Shown: positions 12,502-24,837, counted from the first letter of the stretch. The stretch: 64,000 nt of DNA from Cordia subcordata (GCA_028554755.1 JAPTOF010000024.1:6029001-6093000); one strand, 5' to 3'. Translations and numbers: made by a program. Notes: generated from the letters alone by a model not told the origin.

Positions 12502-13773
12502 TTGTGCATGCTTGGTAGACGATCACTTAGACCTAACGTAGTTCCTTTTAATCTTGAAACACAGAGAATTCACCGTCATCTTAGGAACTTAGAACACAAT
12601 CTAGGTGAAATGGCAAAAAATAAAAATGATCTCCCTCATCTTGTTCCCCATAATGGGAATGATAATCCTCCTCCTCCTCATTTTTCACCTCCTGTTATTC
12701 CACGTAATGAGAATGTTGAGCTCCCTAGGCTCTGGAATCCATACCAAGTAGCTGATGACATGACATGACCTTTGGGCAATACTTCCTTCCTCGTGCCTTT
12801 GAGCCAAATATGGCCATCCATCCACGGGGTTTGGGGGAGATGAGTTTTGAGATTAAGCATGGGATATTAGCTATGCTTTCGTCTTTCTATGGTAGGAGTA
12901 ATGAGAGTCCCTTAGCTCATGTCACTAATTTTGTGGAGATTTGTTCTACTTTCAATTTTCTAAATGTGTCTCAGGAGAATATTAGTCTCAGACTTTTCCC
13001 TTTTTCCCTCAAGGATAAAGCTAAACAATGGGTTCAATCCTTGCCTGATAGAGTTATTACATCTTGGGATGAGTTCCAGTCCTGATTCTATCAGAGGTCT
13101 TATCCTATGGCTAAGACCGCTAACCTTTGAGCTTCGATTATGACCTTTTCTCAGCACGAGTTTGAATCTTTCCACGAGACGTGGGAGAGGTATAATGATT
13201 TATTGCTTCAGTGTCCATATCATGGGTACGGTACCCACGATCTTCTGAATTACTTCTTTAATGGTCTTACTGAGTCCCAACGCATAATAGTGAATGCCAT
13301 GTCCGGCGGGGGATTCTATAATCTGAGACCTAATGATGCTTGGGGGATTTTAGAGCGTGTTGCTAAGGATTCTTTTCAAAATATGGTTGGATAGGTCGAG
13401 TTGGAGTAATCCTAGGAGAGGAGTTAATGAAGTAGGCACATCCCATGATCTTCCAGCTAAGGTAGAAGCATTGACCCATAAGCTTGGCCTGTTGATTTCT
13501 TTAGGTCTAGCACCTACACTTGGCCGTAGGGCTAATTCACTAGTATCGTCGTCTTCTCCTTCTATTGTTGAGGTGTGTGCCTTATGTTCTGAGTCATCTC
13601 ATGAGACCATAGCTTGCCTATTAGTATCACAGTTTCCAGAATTCATTCAGGAGCAAGTTCATGCTACACAGAGGTACTCAAGAGAGTATAACCCTTACTC
13701 AAACACATATAATCTGGGGTGGAGGGATAACCCTAAGTTTTCTTGGCGTAATAATCACTTTGAGTCTCCCTAG
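12502..13773 (+). pseudogene. gag relic of the Athila-type element
   Basis: Successive frames 12502-12768, 12765-13085, 13140-13394 and 13357-13773 together form one gag polyprotein with stops and frameshifts between them. The N-terminal part is proline/asparagine-rich. The middle has the retrotransposon gag core: GILAMLSSFYGRSNESPLAH, then LRLFPFSLKDKAKQWVQSLP, then a segment ending WERYNDLLLQCPYHGYG. Gag would form the virus-like particle in which cDNA is made. A stop follows DEFQS and a frameshift lies at about 13370. The C-terminal stretch to about 14448 is Ser/Glu-rich, with several in-frame stops. Confidence 0.85.
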
Positions 13774-14541
13774 CCTCAAGTCCCATTCCAGCAATGACCG
13801 CGTCCTGCTCAGTCAAATCCACCAGGTTTTTATCACGTAAATCCATCTAAACTTCCTGGTGCCTCACGGGACCAGCGCCCATCTGTACCCGTTTTTCCCA
13901 CTCAGTCTATACCTTTACTTCCTGCATCATCCTCTAGCCAACCTAGTAGCGACGATAAGTTTGATCTTCTATTATAGATGTTTCAGTCACAACAGTAGCA
14001 CATGGCCAAAATGGATGCCCAGTTAGGTTAGTTAACTAGTTAGTTGAGTGCTAGGGAGCTAGGCAAATTGCCCACCCAGCCGGAGGTGAACCCTAGAGGT
14101 CAATCTAGTTCTTTCTCTAATCCCTCTTACATCACTCGTGTACAGGCGAAAGCAGTTATTACACTTAGGAGTGGTAGAGTCATTGACAATAGGATGAGAG
14201 GGAAGGAAAATTCAATTGAGTCTGCACCTAGTGTTCCTTTAGAGCCTAGTGAGGTTAGGGACCATGAGAGAGAGGAGACTACTATAGAGAGAGATGAGAT
14301 TAGTACCCTTTCACATAGGGAGGGGAAGCAGTCCGTAGAATCTAGTGATGTCATCCCTAGAGCACTTTTCCCAGCCGTGCTAGAGAAGCCAAGATCTGTT
14401 GAAGACACTAGGATGAATAAGATCTTAGAGCACTTAAAAGACCTTTAGGTGAATCTTCCTCTAGTTGACGCTATTGTGTCTATTCCTGCTTACGCGAAAT
14501 TCTTCAAAGATCTATGCACATGAAATCGAAATAATTCCTAC

Positions 14542-14970
14542 ATGCCGAAAACAGTGAAGTTCACTGAAAAAGTGAGTAGCATTTGCACTTCGGGCATCCC
14601 ACCCAAGTTGAAAGACCCAGGAGCTTTCACTATTTCGTGTTGCATTAGAAAGACTCCGATTGATCATGCTCTTTTAGATTTAGGGTCTAGCATAAATCTG
14701 ATTCCCTACTCAGTCTACCAGCGTCTAGGTTTGAGGGAATTATCTCCCACGTACGTCACTTTGTAGTTAGCTGATAGATCCGAGTGAAGACCGCAAGGTA
14801 TAGTAGAGAATATCATGGTTCAGGTTAGAGAGTTTATGTATCCAGTTGATTTCATTGTCTTAGATATGGATTCTGGCCATGACAATAAGCACTCTACACC
14901 TGTTCTCTTAGGACACCCCTTCTTAGCTACAGTTGATGCAGTCATTCATTATAAGTCAGGGTTACTAGAG
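14542..14970 (+). pseudogene. Aspartic protease relic
   Basis: The frame 14542-14766 contains ALLDLGSSINLIPYSVYQRL, which is the Athila-type active site (D-L-G-S/A in place of D-S/T-G-A). After a stop at about 14764 the frame resumes at 14815, with FIVLDMDSGHD and PVLLGHPFLATVDAVI, the second half of the retropepsin fold. The protease would release gag and pol products. The stop makes this copy inactive. Confidence 0.82.
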
Positions 14971-15299
14971 ATTAAGTTTGGGAATTTGAAGGCCACTATG
15001 AAAGTCGCAGAGGCAGCGAATAGAGCGAGTATAAGTATGGATGATGAGGACGAGTGTTTTGCTGTTGATGTTATAGATCCGTGTGTAGAGGAGCATGTAT
15101 GCGAGATGTTGTTTGTTGAGGATGAGTTAGCTAAGCTTGAAGCCATTTTAAAGCAGTTTGATTCTGAGTCATCTGTTTGCAAGTATGTAGCTTCCACATC
15201 CACTTCTATTGACTCTAGGCTTGAGAAATTGATTGAGGTTTGTCAATCCGAGTGTCTTCCCTTAGAAGTGTCTAGTGATCCCCCTACAGTTGAGTCTTC

Positions 15300-16860
15300 C
15301 CCATCTTTGAAGCTCAAACCCCTCCTTGAGCATTTGAAGTATGCATTCTTAGGACTTGATGAGACCCTTCCTGTGATTATAGCATCTGATTTGTCGAGTG
15401 AGAATAAGGAGCGCCTTCTAGAAGTTCTTCGAAGTCATAAGAAGGCCATAGGGTGGACGATTGGTAATTTAAAAGGTGTAAACCCTTCGGTTTGTATGCA
15501 TAGGATTCATCTAGAAAAAGGTGTGGTACCTTCTCGTGAGATGCAAAGATAATTTAATCCACATATGAGTGAAGTTGTGAGAAAAGGGGTCATTAAGCTC
15601 TTAGATGTAGAAATCATTTATCTAATCTCTAATAGTGAGTGGGTTAGTCTTGTTCAAGTAGTACAAACAAGTCTGGGATTACGGTGGTAGAGAATAATAA
15701 GGGTGAGCTAGTTCCTAAGCGAATCCCTATAGGTTGAAGAATGTGCATAAATTATAGGAAGCTCAAATCTAGGACTAGAAAAGATCACTTCCCAATACCC
15801 TTCCTTGACCAGATTTTGGATAGAGTAGCTAGTCAAAGTTATTACTGCTTTTTAGATGGGTATTCGGGATACAATCAAATCCCTGTGTTTTCCCAGGATT
15901 AGGAGAAAACTACATTCACTTGCCTTTATGGTATATTTGCTTATAGGAGAATGCCGTTCGGTCTTTGCAATGCACATGCCACTTTTCAAAGGTGTATGAT
16001 GGCTATCTTTAGTGATATGATTGAGAGGCACTTAGAGATTTTCATGGATGATTTCTTAGTCTTTGGTGTGAATTTTAATGAATGCCTTAGTCACCTGTCT
16101 TTAGTGCTGGAACGTTGTATTAAGATGAATCTTTTGCTGAGTTGGAAGAAATCACATTTTATGGTACAGAGAGGAATAGTCTTGGGTCATGTAGTGTCTT
16201 CTAATGGTATCCAAGTTGACCCAGCCAAGGTAAAGCTTATAGAGAAGTTGCCCGTTCCTAAGACTGTCAAGGATGTGAGATCTTTCCTTGGCCATGCAGG
16301 TTTTTATCGTAGGTTTATTAAGGATTTTAGCCAAATCGCCCGTCCATTGTCTAGGAACTTAGCGCAAGATGTTTCATTTGTGTTTGATGAAGAGTGCATT
16401 AGAGCTTTTGATAGGCTTAAATCCTTGCTTTCCTCTTCCCCTATTATCCAACCGCCTAATTACAATCTTCCTTTTGAGATTATGTGTGATGCATCAGATT
16501 TTCCCATAGGAGTTGTATTAGGACAACATAAGGACAGGTTGCCTTATGTGATCTATTATGCTAGTAAGACTCTAGATAAGGCTTAGAAAAATTACACCGC
16601 TACTGAAAAAGAGCTTTTAGCAGTAGTGTTCTCCCTTGATAAGTTTCGATCATAGATTCTGGGGTCTAAGGTCATAGTTTACACCGATCATGCGGCTTTG
16701 AGGTATCTATTGTCTAAACGCGAATCTAAACCCCGCTTGATAAGGTGGATGCTCCTTTTGCAGGAATTTGACATAGAGATTAGATATAAAAAGGGTAGTG
16801 AGAATTCTGTTGCTGATCATTTGTGCCGTCTTATTCATGAGTCCCCTAGTGATTCCATCC
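15300..16860 (+). pseudogene. Reverse transcriptase and RNase H relic
   Basis: A connecting region (14815-15552) leads into RT. FLDGYSGYNQI (around 15850) carries the first catalytic aspartate and FMDDFLVFG (around 16043) is the YxDD box; MPFGLCNAHATFQRCM and FLGHAGFYRRFIKDFS are further conserved blocks. RNase H follows, with DASDFPIGVVLGQ and, after a stop at 16584, a segment with [10 protein letters not shown] ending near SVADHLCRL. Stops at about 15550, 15900, 16584 and 16652 and a frameshift near 15665 inactivate it. RT/RNase H copies the element's RNA into DNA in the cytoplasmic particle. Confidence 0.88.
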
Positions 16861-16915
16861 CTTTTCGTTAGTCTTTTCCAAATGAATAATTGTTTGTTGT
16901 CTCACATCACACACC

Positions 16916-18116
16916 TTGGTATACGTATATAGTAAATTATGTTGTCACAGGTCAGTTGACAAGATAATTTATAGGTGTGTTCCGAAGAGCAAGTTTGAAA
17001 GTATTTTGAATATGTGTCATGGTCAGGCGTGTGGAGGTCACTTTGGAGGAAAGAAAACTGCAGCTAAAGTCTTGCAAAATGGATTCTTTTTGTCCACACT
17101 CTTTAGAGATGCCCAGGAATTTAGTAAAAAGTGTGTTCAATGTCAAAAAACTGGGTCTATTTCTAGGAGAAATATGATGCCCCTTTCCCTTATTCTTGTG
17201 TGTGCACTTTTTGATGTTTAGGGAATTGATTTCATGGGTCCATTCCCACCTTCCTTTGGGCATCTATACATCTTAGTAGCTATTGACTATGTGTCCAAGT
17301 GGGTTGAGGCGATTTCTGCCCCAAACCAATGACCACAAGGTTGTGGTGAAATTCATTCGAGAGCACATGTTTTCTAGGTTTGGGGTACCACGAGTCTTGA
17401 TTAGTGATGGAGGAAAGCACTTTCGCCATAGGACACTTGAGGCTTTACTCAGAAAATATTCAGTCACTCATAAGATTACTACTCCGTATCATCTTCAGAC
17501 AAGTGGACAAGTTGAAGTTTCAAATAGGGAGGTCAAGTCCATTCTAAAAAAGACAGTTAGGCCTAATAGGAAAGATTGGTCTTATAGATTGAGTGATGCA
17601 TTGTGGGCCTACCGTACTGCATATAAGACCCCTATAGGTATGTCTCCATATAGGTTAGTATATGGGAAGGCCTGTTATCTACCTATCGAGTTAGAACATA
17701 GAGCATATTGGGCTATTAAAGCTTTAAATTTTGACTTGTCTACTGTAGGTGAGAAAAGGAAGCTTGACTTAGCTGAGCTGGAGGAATTGAGATATGAGGC
17801 GTACGAAAACGCTAAGCTTTATAAAGAGAGAATGAAGAAAATGCATGATAAGCATATCCTTAGGAAATCTTTCTCTCCTACTGACAAAGTTTGGTTGTTT
17901 AATTCTAGATTGAAGCTCTTTCCAGGTAAACTAAGAAGTCGATGGGATGGTCCGTACGAGGTCATTGAAGCCTACCCTTCTGGAGCAATAAAAATCAAAG
18001 ACTTAAAGGACGGTCAAGTTTTGACTGTGAATGGGCAGCGCCTGAAGCATTCATTTGACTCGAGCATGGCTAGAGTGGAGTCCATCGAGCTTCAGGAGCC
18101 TTTGTATGACACTTGA
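16916..18116 (+). pseudogene. Integrase relic
   Basis: The zinc-binding HHCC module (MCHGQACGGHFGGKK ... CVQCQK) lies at 17010-17145. The catalytic core follows: [10 protein letters not shown] (first D), LISDGGKHF (second D, about 17399-17425) and [19 protein letters not shown] (catalytic E). The C-terminal part ends [20 protein letters not shown] and [16 protein letters not shown], then stops at 18116. A stop at about 17218 and a frameshift near 17330 separate the zinc finger and first aspartate from the remaining core. No chromodomain follows the last module, which is consistent with Athila. Integrase would insert the cDNA with a 5-bp duplication, matching the TGCAT seen. Confidence 0.9.
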
Positions 18117-19678
18117 TGAATGGAGCTTACCTGGCTGATGGCATGATGGTTAGCGTTACTAGGAGGCAACCTAGATTTTGGTAATTTCGTTCTTTTCTTT
18201 TTGTTTTTATGTATATGTCTTTTTCTTTTCCTTTTAATAGCTAGAGCTTTGTTCCTATTCCTTGCATTCCCCTTCTCCATTTTTGCATACATCCTTGTTT
18301 TTATTTGTAATGCCAATACGGACTTGCATGGCATATGTTTACTAATCTTGTGTGCTTTTTGAGTGTTTGAGTATTGATGAGAAACAGATTAGTAGATAAT
18401 TGGAATTTCATTGGCATTTGTGAAGTCACATAAACACAAGGTTGTATCTTTCCATCCTCATGGCCTTATTTTTCTACCCTTTCCACACTTCCCATATGTG
18501 TGCTTTATTGTTTGTTTGTTTGCACGATTAATTGCAATTTGGTTGAGGACAAGCAAAGTTTAGGTTTGGGGGTGTGAGAGTTATTTTTGTTTTTCATCTT
18601 TGACATAAAGGATAGATTTGCATGGTTTTTGCTCAAAATGGTGAATTTTTTTTTTTCGATTTTTTGTTCATAGAGTCATTTATCTTTTTGTTGATTGGAG
18701 AGTTGGCTCTTGTTGATTGACTTAATTGATTGGTGAAGATAAGGTAGTATTGTGGGGAGTGAATAGAATGGAGGGAGAACTAGGACTTTGAAGAGAATCT
18801 TTTTGAAAACTGTGGAGAGTGAGCACTTCCAAGAATACACCTTGTAGTTGCCCCACAACTTGGCTGGAAAAAGTGTTTTTAGGAGGGTTGTTGATGTGAG
18901 TGTCCCCTTACTTGCATGGTTCTTTTAGTGTACCATAGCCTTTTTTTTTTCTTTTCATTGTGTTGATGATATGCATTGAAAAATATCCAAAAAACTTGGA
19001 AAATGCGAAAATGAAAAAAAATGGAAAAAGAAAAAAATAAAAAATCAGAAAAAGCCAAATGGCAAGAAAAAAAATGAAGTATGTTGAATAAATGTCAAAT
19101 GACACAATGTCAATTTGACACATGTTTAGTTCTCTTTCTTTGATTTTCCGTTTGAAGTGGTTGGCGAAACCCAAGTTAGTATGCCTGAGGGGGGTTTCTT
19201 CCCCTAGTACCCTAAGCCTTAGGTGGTTGTGATGTGCTGGTTGAAAGCTCGCTACATGGGTGCCCCAATCACCGAGAACGTTGTTCCGTTGTATCGTGAA
19301 TAAGGCTCTTACGCCAATTGTGAGCCATTGTGATGTAATTCTCCCTTTTCCTTGTATCTTTGGGCTAAGAGTATGTTGGGAGGCTACGTTAGTAATAGGG
19401 GCACGAAATATCAGCCTCTCGGGTGCGTGAGTTGGAATCCTAGGTTTGTGGTGATTCTAGCTACTTGGTAAGTTCTCGAGAGGTGTGAGAACCCTTGTGA
19501 TTGAGAGGAGGATCCAAAAAAGGCTTGGAGATCCCTTTTACGATAAGGAATGACCCCTTCATGTTCCTTAGATTCGTCAAGATAGCAAGTCAATACTTTT
19601 GGCAACCCTTTGAGCATCATGATATAAGCTTAGGAGTAATCTTGCTTGGGGACAAGCAAGGAGAAGGTTTGGGGGTGT
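18117..19678 (+). other. Non-coding 3' tail with two purine tracts
   Basis: No env or other ORF is recognisable. A tract aggtttgggggtgtgag occurs at about 18561-18577, preceded by gaggacaagcaaag. A second tract, gacaagcaaggagaaggttt then gggggtgt (19651-19678), directly abuts the 3' LTR. The second is the functional polypurine tract by position; the first is a duplicate about 1.1 kb upstream. Confidence 0.75.
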
Positions 19679-20171
19679 TGATGCGTGTGTTTTTGAAGTG
19701 TAAATTGCATGATTTTGAGTGTGTTTGAGTGCGTGTTTTGGTCCTAATTTTGTCTATTTCAAGTTTCTAGGTGATTATTGGGTCTCATTGAGTGTTTATG
19801 TGTGGTGTATCATTTTTTTATCGTTTTATGCATTTTCTATTCTATTTTCATTTTTTTATATAATAATTTTGATTAATTAGGAATTAGGAAATTAAATTTA
19901 TAAGTTAGCTCGGTTAGATTAGAATTAAGATATTAAATAACTAGAATTAGGATTCTAGGAATTTTAGTTAGTTAAATTAGAGTTCACGAAATTAGTTTAG
20001 GACATAATTAATTAAGCTCTAGGGTTTTAAGCCATATTTAGAATATTATATATGTATGTACATAATACACAAGCTAATGGATATATATTATATATTATAT
20101 TAACTAATGACTTGAATCCAATTTTTTCTTTTCCTTTTCTTTTCTTTATTTAGGGCACAAAAACACAGCAC

Positions 20172-20227
<56 letters not shown>

Positions 20228-21615
20228 TCATCAACAAGTGGAGGGAGGAGAAGAAAAGAAAGAGAGCAGCCAATAACGAAATAAAAAGAAGAGAAGCGCC
20301 ACATCAGCCCAAATTTTTCCTATTTTCGCCCCTTTTTTCGGCACCAAATACACACATAATCTCACATACATACTCTCACACATTCACACACAAATGGGGA
20401 ATTTTGAGGGTTGATTTGGGGGTAAAAAGAGGCAAATTCCAGCAAGTCTTTCTGCAGGAAAAAGTGCAGAAATTAGTCTAAAAACCTGCAAAAACAAGAG
20501 ATTTTGCTTGTTCTTTTCTTTGAGTTAACTTTCTACTAATTAGGGCTTTATAAATACACTATTTGTGTGATTATTTCTGCAGGATTTTTGGGATTAATTT
20601 GGAGCAATTATTGGAGAAAAATCTTGGAGAAGAAGACGGATTTGCGCGGAATTGAAACGGGAAGAGGTTCTAAGCTTGATATTTAATTTCTTGGACATGG
20701 AATTGATTTTTATGAGATTAAATTTCAGTTGGACACTCTCTTTGAACATGTTGAGCTAAATTTATTCTAGGGTTGATTACTATTTCTATTATGGGTTAAG
20801 GATTGTAAAACTTGTCTTGGGATATTTTGATGGTTTACACACATGTTTGATTTTTATTGTTTTAATGGTGATTGTTGGGAATGTCTATGTGTTTGATTAA
20901 TTGCCTTAATGAAGAAACATGTATTTTTAAGGTCTTAATTTTTCATATCCCCTTATACGTTGTTGATTAATTGTGCTTGATTTTGTAATTAGGTTTAATA
21001 TGTGCTCTTTAGGGTGAAATAAAACTAATACGTCACCCATTACACTTGGTTGAACTTAGGTGGATCAGGCCTTAGCTTGAAACACAGTTAACGGCTTAAA
21101 CCCTAGGTTAGTGTATAAATCACGCCGATCTAAAAGTCTCAGCCAACTAAGCCCTAAAACCCCAGTTAATAAGGACAAGGCTATGCTCTAAGGAAGATCC
21201 GCTTAGGGATAGAATTGCACCGAGAATTAGGGATAATACAGTTAGTGAGTTTGGACGTCTAAAAGAAGCTATCAAAGCCATCAAAATATTCAAAGCAAGA
21301 ATAAAATCCCGACCCCATGATGGAGTAGTAATCACCCTAGTCTGTCTCTATTGATTTAATCACTCCTTCTCTAGTTGGTTGTCTTTTTATTGCACACATT
21401 AATTTAGGTAGTTTAATTCTGTTTTTAATTTAGAGTTCCCTTCAATTCAAAATTTGGAAAATCTCAAAAAAATAATTTTGTTTTGACATGTCGTTAACTT
21501 AGGACACATAGGACTTGGAAACCATAGTTAGAGGCCTGCCGAGACGATACCCGTACTCTTGCACACACTACACTATTTTTGATCCGTGCACTTGCGGGAT
21601 TTTAAAACATCATCA
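19679..21615 (+). repeat. 3' LTR of the Athila-type element
   Basis: The 1937-bp LTR is homologous to 10545-12199. It differs mainly by an extra 283 bp (20072-20354) containing a long TA microsatellite (about 20174-20226), flanked by the 8-bp direct repeat aatacaca (20064-20071 and 20347-20354). It ends CATCA at 21615, followed by the target duplication TGCAT. Confidence 0.92.
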
Positions 21616-21620
21616 TGCAT

Positions 21621-22104
21621 CATTAGGACTTAGCTTGTTTATTCAACTAGATAGTACTAATAATAACATCATATTGATTCGGAAAATGATAAAATCAACA
21701 CAATGTTGACAAAGTAAAATTAAACAAGAAGCTCCTAAAGAAATCAACAATCTAAAAATCATGTAATATAATGGTGAAAATGGTGCTTAAGTCTCCATTG
21801 AATTCTAAAAGATTTTTAATGAAGCTTCAAGTGGCAACGAGGAACAATATAAGCAAGTTGCAAAAGAATTCTCTGGATGATGGCTTGTAGATGGTGGGAA
21901 AAAATCATGCTTGGAAGTCAAAGGTGTAGAAATATTTTATGTTGAAGTGGTAAAGAGTTAGGGAGATCATTCTAGATAAAAAGATTTCAACCACAGTTTT
22001 CACCGCCATGTGCATTCTGCTGTTATAGTTGTATCTATATATAGGCATCAAGGTGCATTTGTGTTGTGCAGAGTTGAGTGATGGAAATCAAGAGCGACTA
22101 AAGG
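21621..22104. other. Intergenic DNA, no gene seen
   Basis: This is AT-rich DNA between the Athila-type element and the hAT element. A TATA-like tatatatagg occurs near 22035, but no supportable coding frame follows it. Confidence 0.5.
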
Positions 22105-22194
22105 GTGTTGTGTAGTGGCAGACCTTGGACTGAAATTTTTGGGGGAACCATTCAAAAATAAATACAAAATCATCTAATACAATAACATACTTTT

Positions 22195-22710
22195 GCTAAA
22201 GTGGTCTTCGGCGTTCTTTTAAATCTTTGAATCAATGATAGAATCGAATAAAAAAGTTAAGCAATTTCCCTTTCAATATAAACAACTAAATTATCGACAA
22301 GAAACCCATCTTCCATCTTGTTACAGAGCCTTATTTTAAAAGGCTCATCTTACAGTAGCAGTAGACACTGGAAGGGTCAAGAAAAGGTGAATTAGTTGAG
22401 CAAGCAAATGGTAGACCTTTGATTTTTTTTGTTGATGCCAATGCTTTGCAAAGATTAGATATTTTTGAAAGAGATTTCAAATTCAGATCATGAGGCGCAT
22501 CACAAATAAAATGTTGAAGCTAAAATCTCAAATAAATGTTCTCTTGTGTAGTAAAGTCCATAGGATAGTATTTCTTTACAAGTTTGCAAATATTATCAAT
22601 GTCAAATGCTTTATACACATTCCTAGGAACCAAAGATGAACGAAAAGATAAGAGCCCCATTGTCCCCTCACTAAATCGGTAATTCAACTTCTTTGAATGT
22701 TTGTCTATTG
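22195..22710 (-). pseudogene. hAT transposase C-terminal (dimerisation) relic
   Basis: Read on the minus strand from about 22710, one frame gives KLNYRFSEGTMGLLSFRSSL, then YKAFDIDNICKLVKKYYPMD, a stop, then APHDLNLKSLSKISNLCKAL. With stops further on it gives DEPFKIRLCNKMEDGF and LVVYIEREIA. These match the C-terminal part and hAT dimerisation region of the zinc-finger-MYM/TTF-type plant hAT transposases, whose usual length is 700-800 residues. Only about the last 160 residues remain, with several stops. The catalytic core is absent, so the element is non-autonomous. Family identification is by motif recognition. Confidence 0.78.
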
Positions 22711-22990
22711 CAACAAGAAAATGTCCTCATGATAATGATGCTCAATGATAAATTCATCTTGTTGGTGACGTGCTCGACCTTAGAGAAGCACTTATATTTA
22801 TTAATCAAATACAATTTGTCATGTCTTTTGCTTGAACTAAAAATTATATTTATTATAAAAGTCAAGTTTGAAAAGAATTGATGAATTGAAATAACGTCTG
22901 TAGAAGCAACAACAGTATAATTACTAGATAGTATACTTAATAGGGTAGTAATTACACAGTCTACTAATTATATAGTAATTTAAATCACAA

Positions 22991-23700
22991 GGCGTGTCTG
23001 GTTACCACAATGTAATTACACATAAATTTGGTATGACATGTTTGGTAGCACTGATGGTAATTACACAATAAAATAATTTAATTTTAAAAGTAATATCTAT
23101 TTTAAAGTTTATATTAATACTAACAAATATTTAAAAATATTATTTGCTAAAACTATTTAAAATAAAATATTATTTATTATAAAAATAAATATGACTTAGT
23201 AAGAATATATGAATTATAAATATAAATATATGAAACTAAAAATTATCTACTATTAATATTTTTGAACTTAAATATTATTTAGCGAAAACATAACAAGTTT
23301 TAATGATAATCAACAATACCACTAAAATTAAATAAAATTTTAGATTTTTGAAATATTTATTTATATTATATTTATATATATATTTCATTTATTTTATATT
23401 TATATATTTTTACTTATTTGTTATTTATTTTTATTATTTATTTATTTATTATTTATATTTATTTTATAGTAAAGCATGCTAAATAGAAAAAAAATGATTA
23501 ATAAAAGTTATACAGAGTAACACTGTGTAATTATAATAATTCACACATTTCCCTATGAGAATTGGAGAGTGTAATTCAAGAGGTCTTATTACACCCAATT
23601 TACCTTTGACCAAGTAATTACTTGGTTTAACAAACACGTAGCTATGTAATTGCTCCCAATTACACCAATTCTAATTACAAGGTGGTTTTTCAAACACGCC
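22991..23700. mobile_element. MITE-like element nested in the hAT element
   Basis: The ends ggcgtgtctg (22991-23000) and caaacacgcc (23691-23700) form an imperfect 10-bp inverted repeat. Both flanks run inward into attacac/gtaatta-rich sequence and a very AT-rich centre with no ORF. I could not find a convincing target duplication. Confidence 0.6.
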
Positions 23701-23963
23701 CTTTGAATTTTTAAAGATGGCTTGTACCATGAATTGTAAGGATGGGGATAGGAGAGAAGGAAAAGTAAATCTTTGTCTTGTTGTGAAAGACGAAAGAGGC
23801 GAGTGGGGAGTGGGAACCATGTCTTTACTCTTATATGCATATACATTAAGAAAAGAGATTTTTTTTTTGGGGGGGGGGGGAGGCAACCATATTACACTTC
23901 ATTTTTTTCTTTGGGGAACATGACCCCCTCTTGTCCTATAAACGGTTCGCCACTAGTGTTGTG

Positions 23964-24837
23964 AGTCTTTGAGTGAAATTCTAGTGGGAGGTCCTTGAGT
24001 CTTGAGTCTCAATTTGTGTCAGGTGCATGAGTTTAAGGGTAAATAGCACCATACCCTCTATGGTTAGGCACAAATATATGGTTAGTTCTTGTGATTTAAA
24101 AATAGGCACCAGACTTCCCTACTGTTCTAAGAACTAATGCATGTTATCCACTCTGTTAATTATTTTTGTCAAATTTAATGGGAGGTCTCAAACACGCTTC
24201 CCTTATGCAAGTATTCAAATAAAAGACCATCAAATTGCTAAAAATTACTTATGTTATGACCAAAATACCCCTTTTACTCATCTATACTATAAAATGAAGA
24301 AGTGTCTACTATATTATATGATTGCTAAATGTTGCGTTAATATCAACTTTTCTATTCTTTTACCACGTGTCATATTTTCTGCACTTCTTTTAAAAAAGAA
24401 AAAGAGTAAACTTTTTTTTCAAAAAAAGGGAAAAGACAAATCTATTACCTTAAAAAGATTCCCAGTAAATGATGGAAATATACCAATCTATATCATTCAT
24501 GATTTTTTTCCTAAAATTATCAGATTTTAACAAAATATAAAAGTTATATTCATTGTCAAAAGTTTAATGACAAAAAAATATTTATGCTTTATTTGTCAAA
24601 TTTGACCATTAACAATTATAAAAATATAAAAATACTCATTTCTCCTGTTTAGCATATGAGTATTATCATATTGTATAAATATCAAACTAATTGTCAAAAA
24701 TACTTTTTCATTTTGAAATCATTACATAATCTTTAATTTATATTACATTATATAAATATCGAAACCATGCATCTCATGGTAGACACGCAAGTTATAAATA
24801 AAGTAAAAAGAGCATGAGAAATGTATTTAACCATTAT
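23964..24837. other. Intergenic or intronic AT-rich DNA
   Basis: No supportable gene is present. A stretch from about 24029 (aagggtaaatagcaccatac...) resembles ends of foldback MITEs of the type at 40389-40794, but no partner end was found. It precedes the first recognisable ABCF3 exon and could be its intron. Confidence 0.4.

Larger units (their letters stand above)
10545..21615 (+). mobile_element. Athila-lineage Ty3/gypsy LTR retrotransposon, complete but decayed
   Basis: This is an 11.07-kb element with two LTRs beginning TGATG and ending CATCA. It is flanked by a perfect 5-bp target duplication TGCAT (10540-10544 and 21616-21620). The order is 5' LTR, Asp-tRNA primer site, gag, protease, reverse transcriptase, RNase H, integrase, a 1.5-kb non-coding tail, purine tract, 3' LTR. 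Motifs are Athila-like (ALLDLGSS protease, FMDDFLVFG RT), with no chromodomain and no recognisable env. All frames carry stops or frameshifts. In the aligned blocks 10981-11280 and 20401-20700 I count 10 differences in 300 bases between the LTRs, so insertion was not recent. Movement would need proteins supplied by a relative. Confidence 0.95.
22113..23955 (-). mobile_element. hAT-superfamily transposon remnant
   Basis: The ends TAGTGGCAGACC (22113) and, read inward on the other strand, TAGTGGCGAACC (23955) form a short terminal inverted repeat. They are flanked by a perfect 8-bp direct duplication GTGTTGTG (22105-22112 and 23956-23963), the hAT hallmark. The 1843-bp interior holds an antisense transposase C-terminus at the left, a nested MITE (22991-23700) and a 12-G homopolymer (23869-23880). 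Confidence 0.85.

Noticed and set aside
14127..14408. 93-codon minus-strand Ser-rich ORF
   Set aside because: Antisense shadow of the Athila gag C-terminal region.
18117..19678. Possible env gene in the Athila-type element
   Set aside because: Some Athila elements carry an env-like ORF here, but I find only short Phe/Lys-rich frames, no signal peptide and no transmembrane pattern that I can defend.
24284..24320. Helitron-like 5' end (TCTATACTATAAAATGAAG) upstream of the ABCF3 fossil
   Set aside because: Tempting as the start of a gene-capturing Helitron, but no matching 3' end was found beyond the last ABCF3 exon, and AT-rich DNA makes such ends common.
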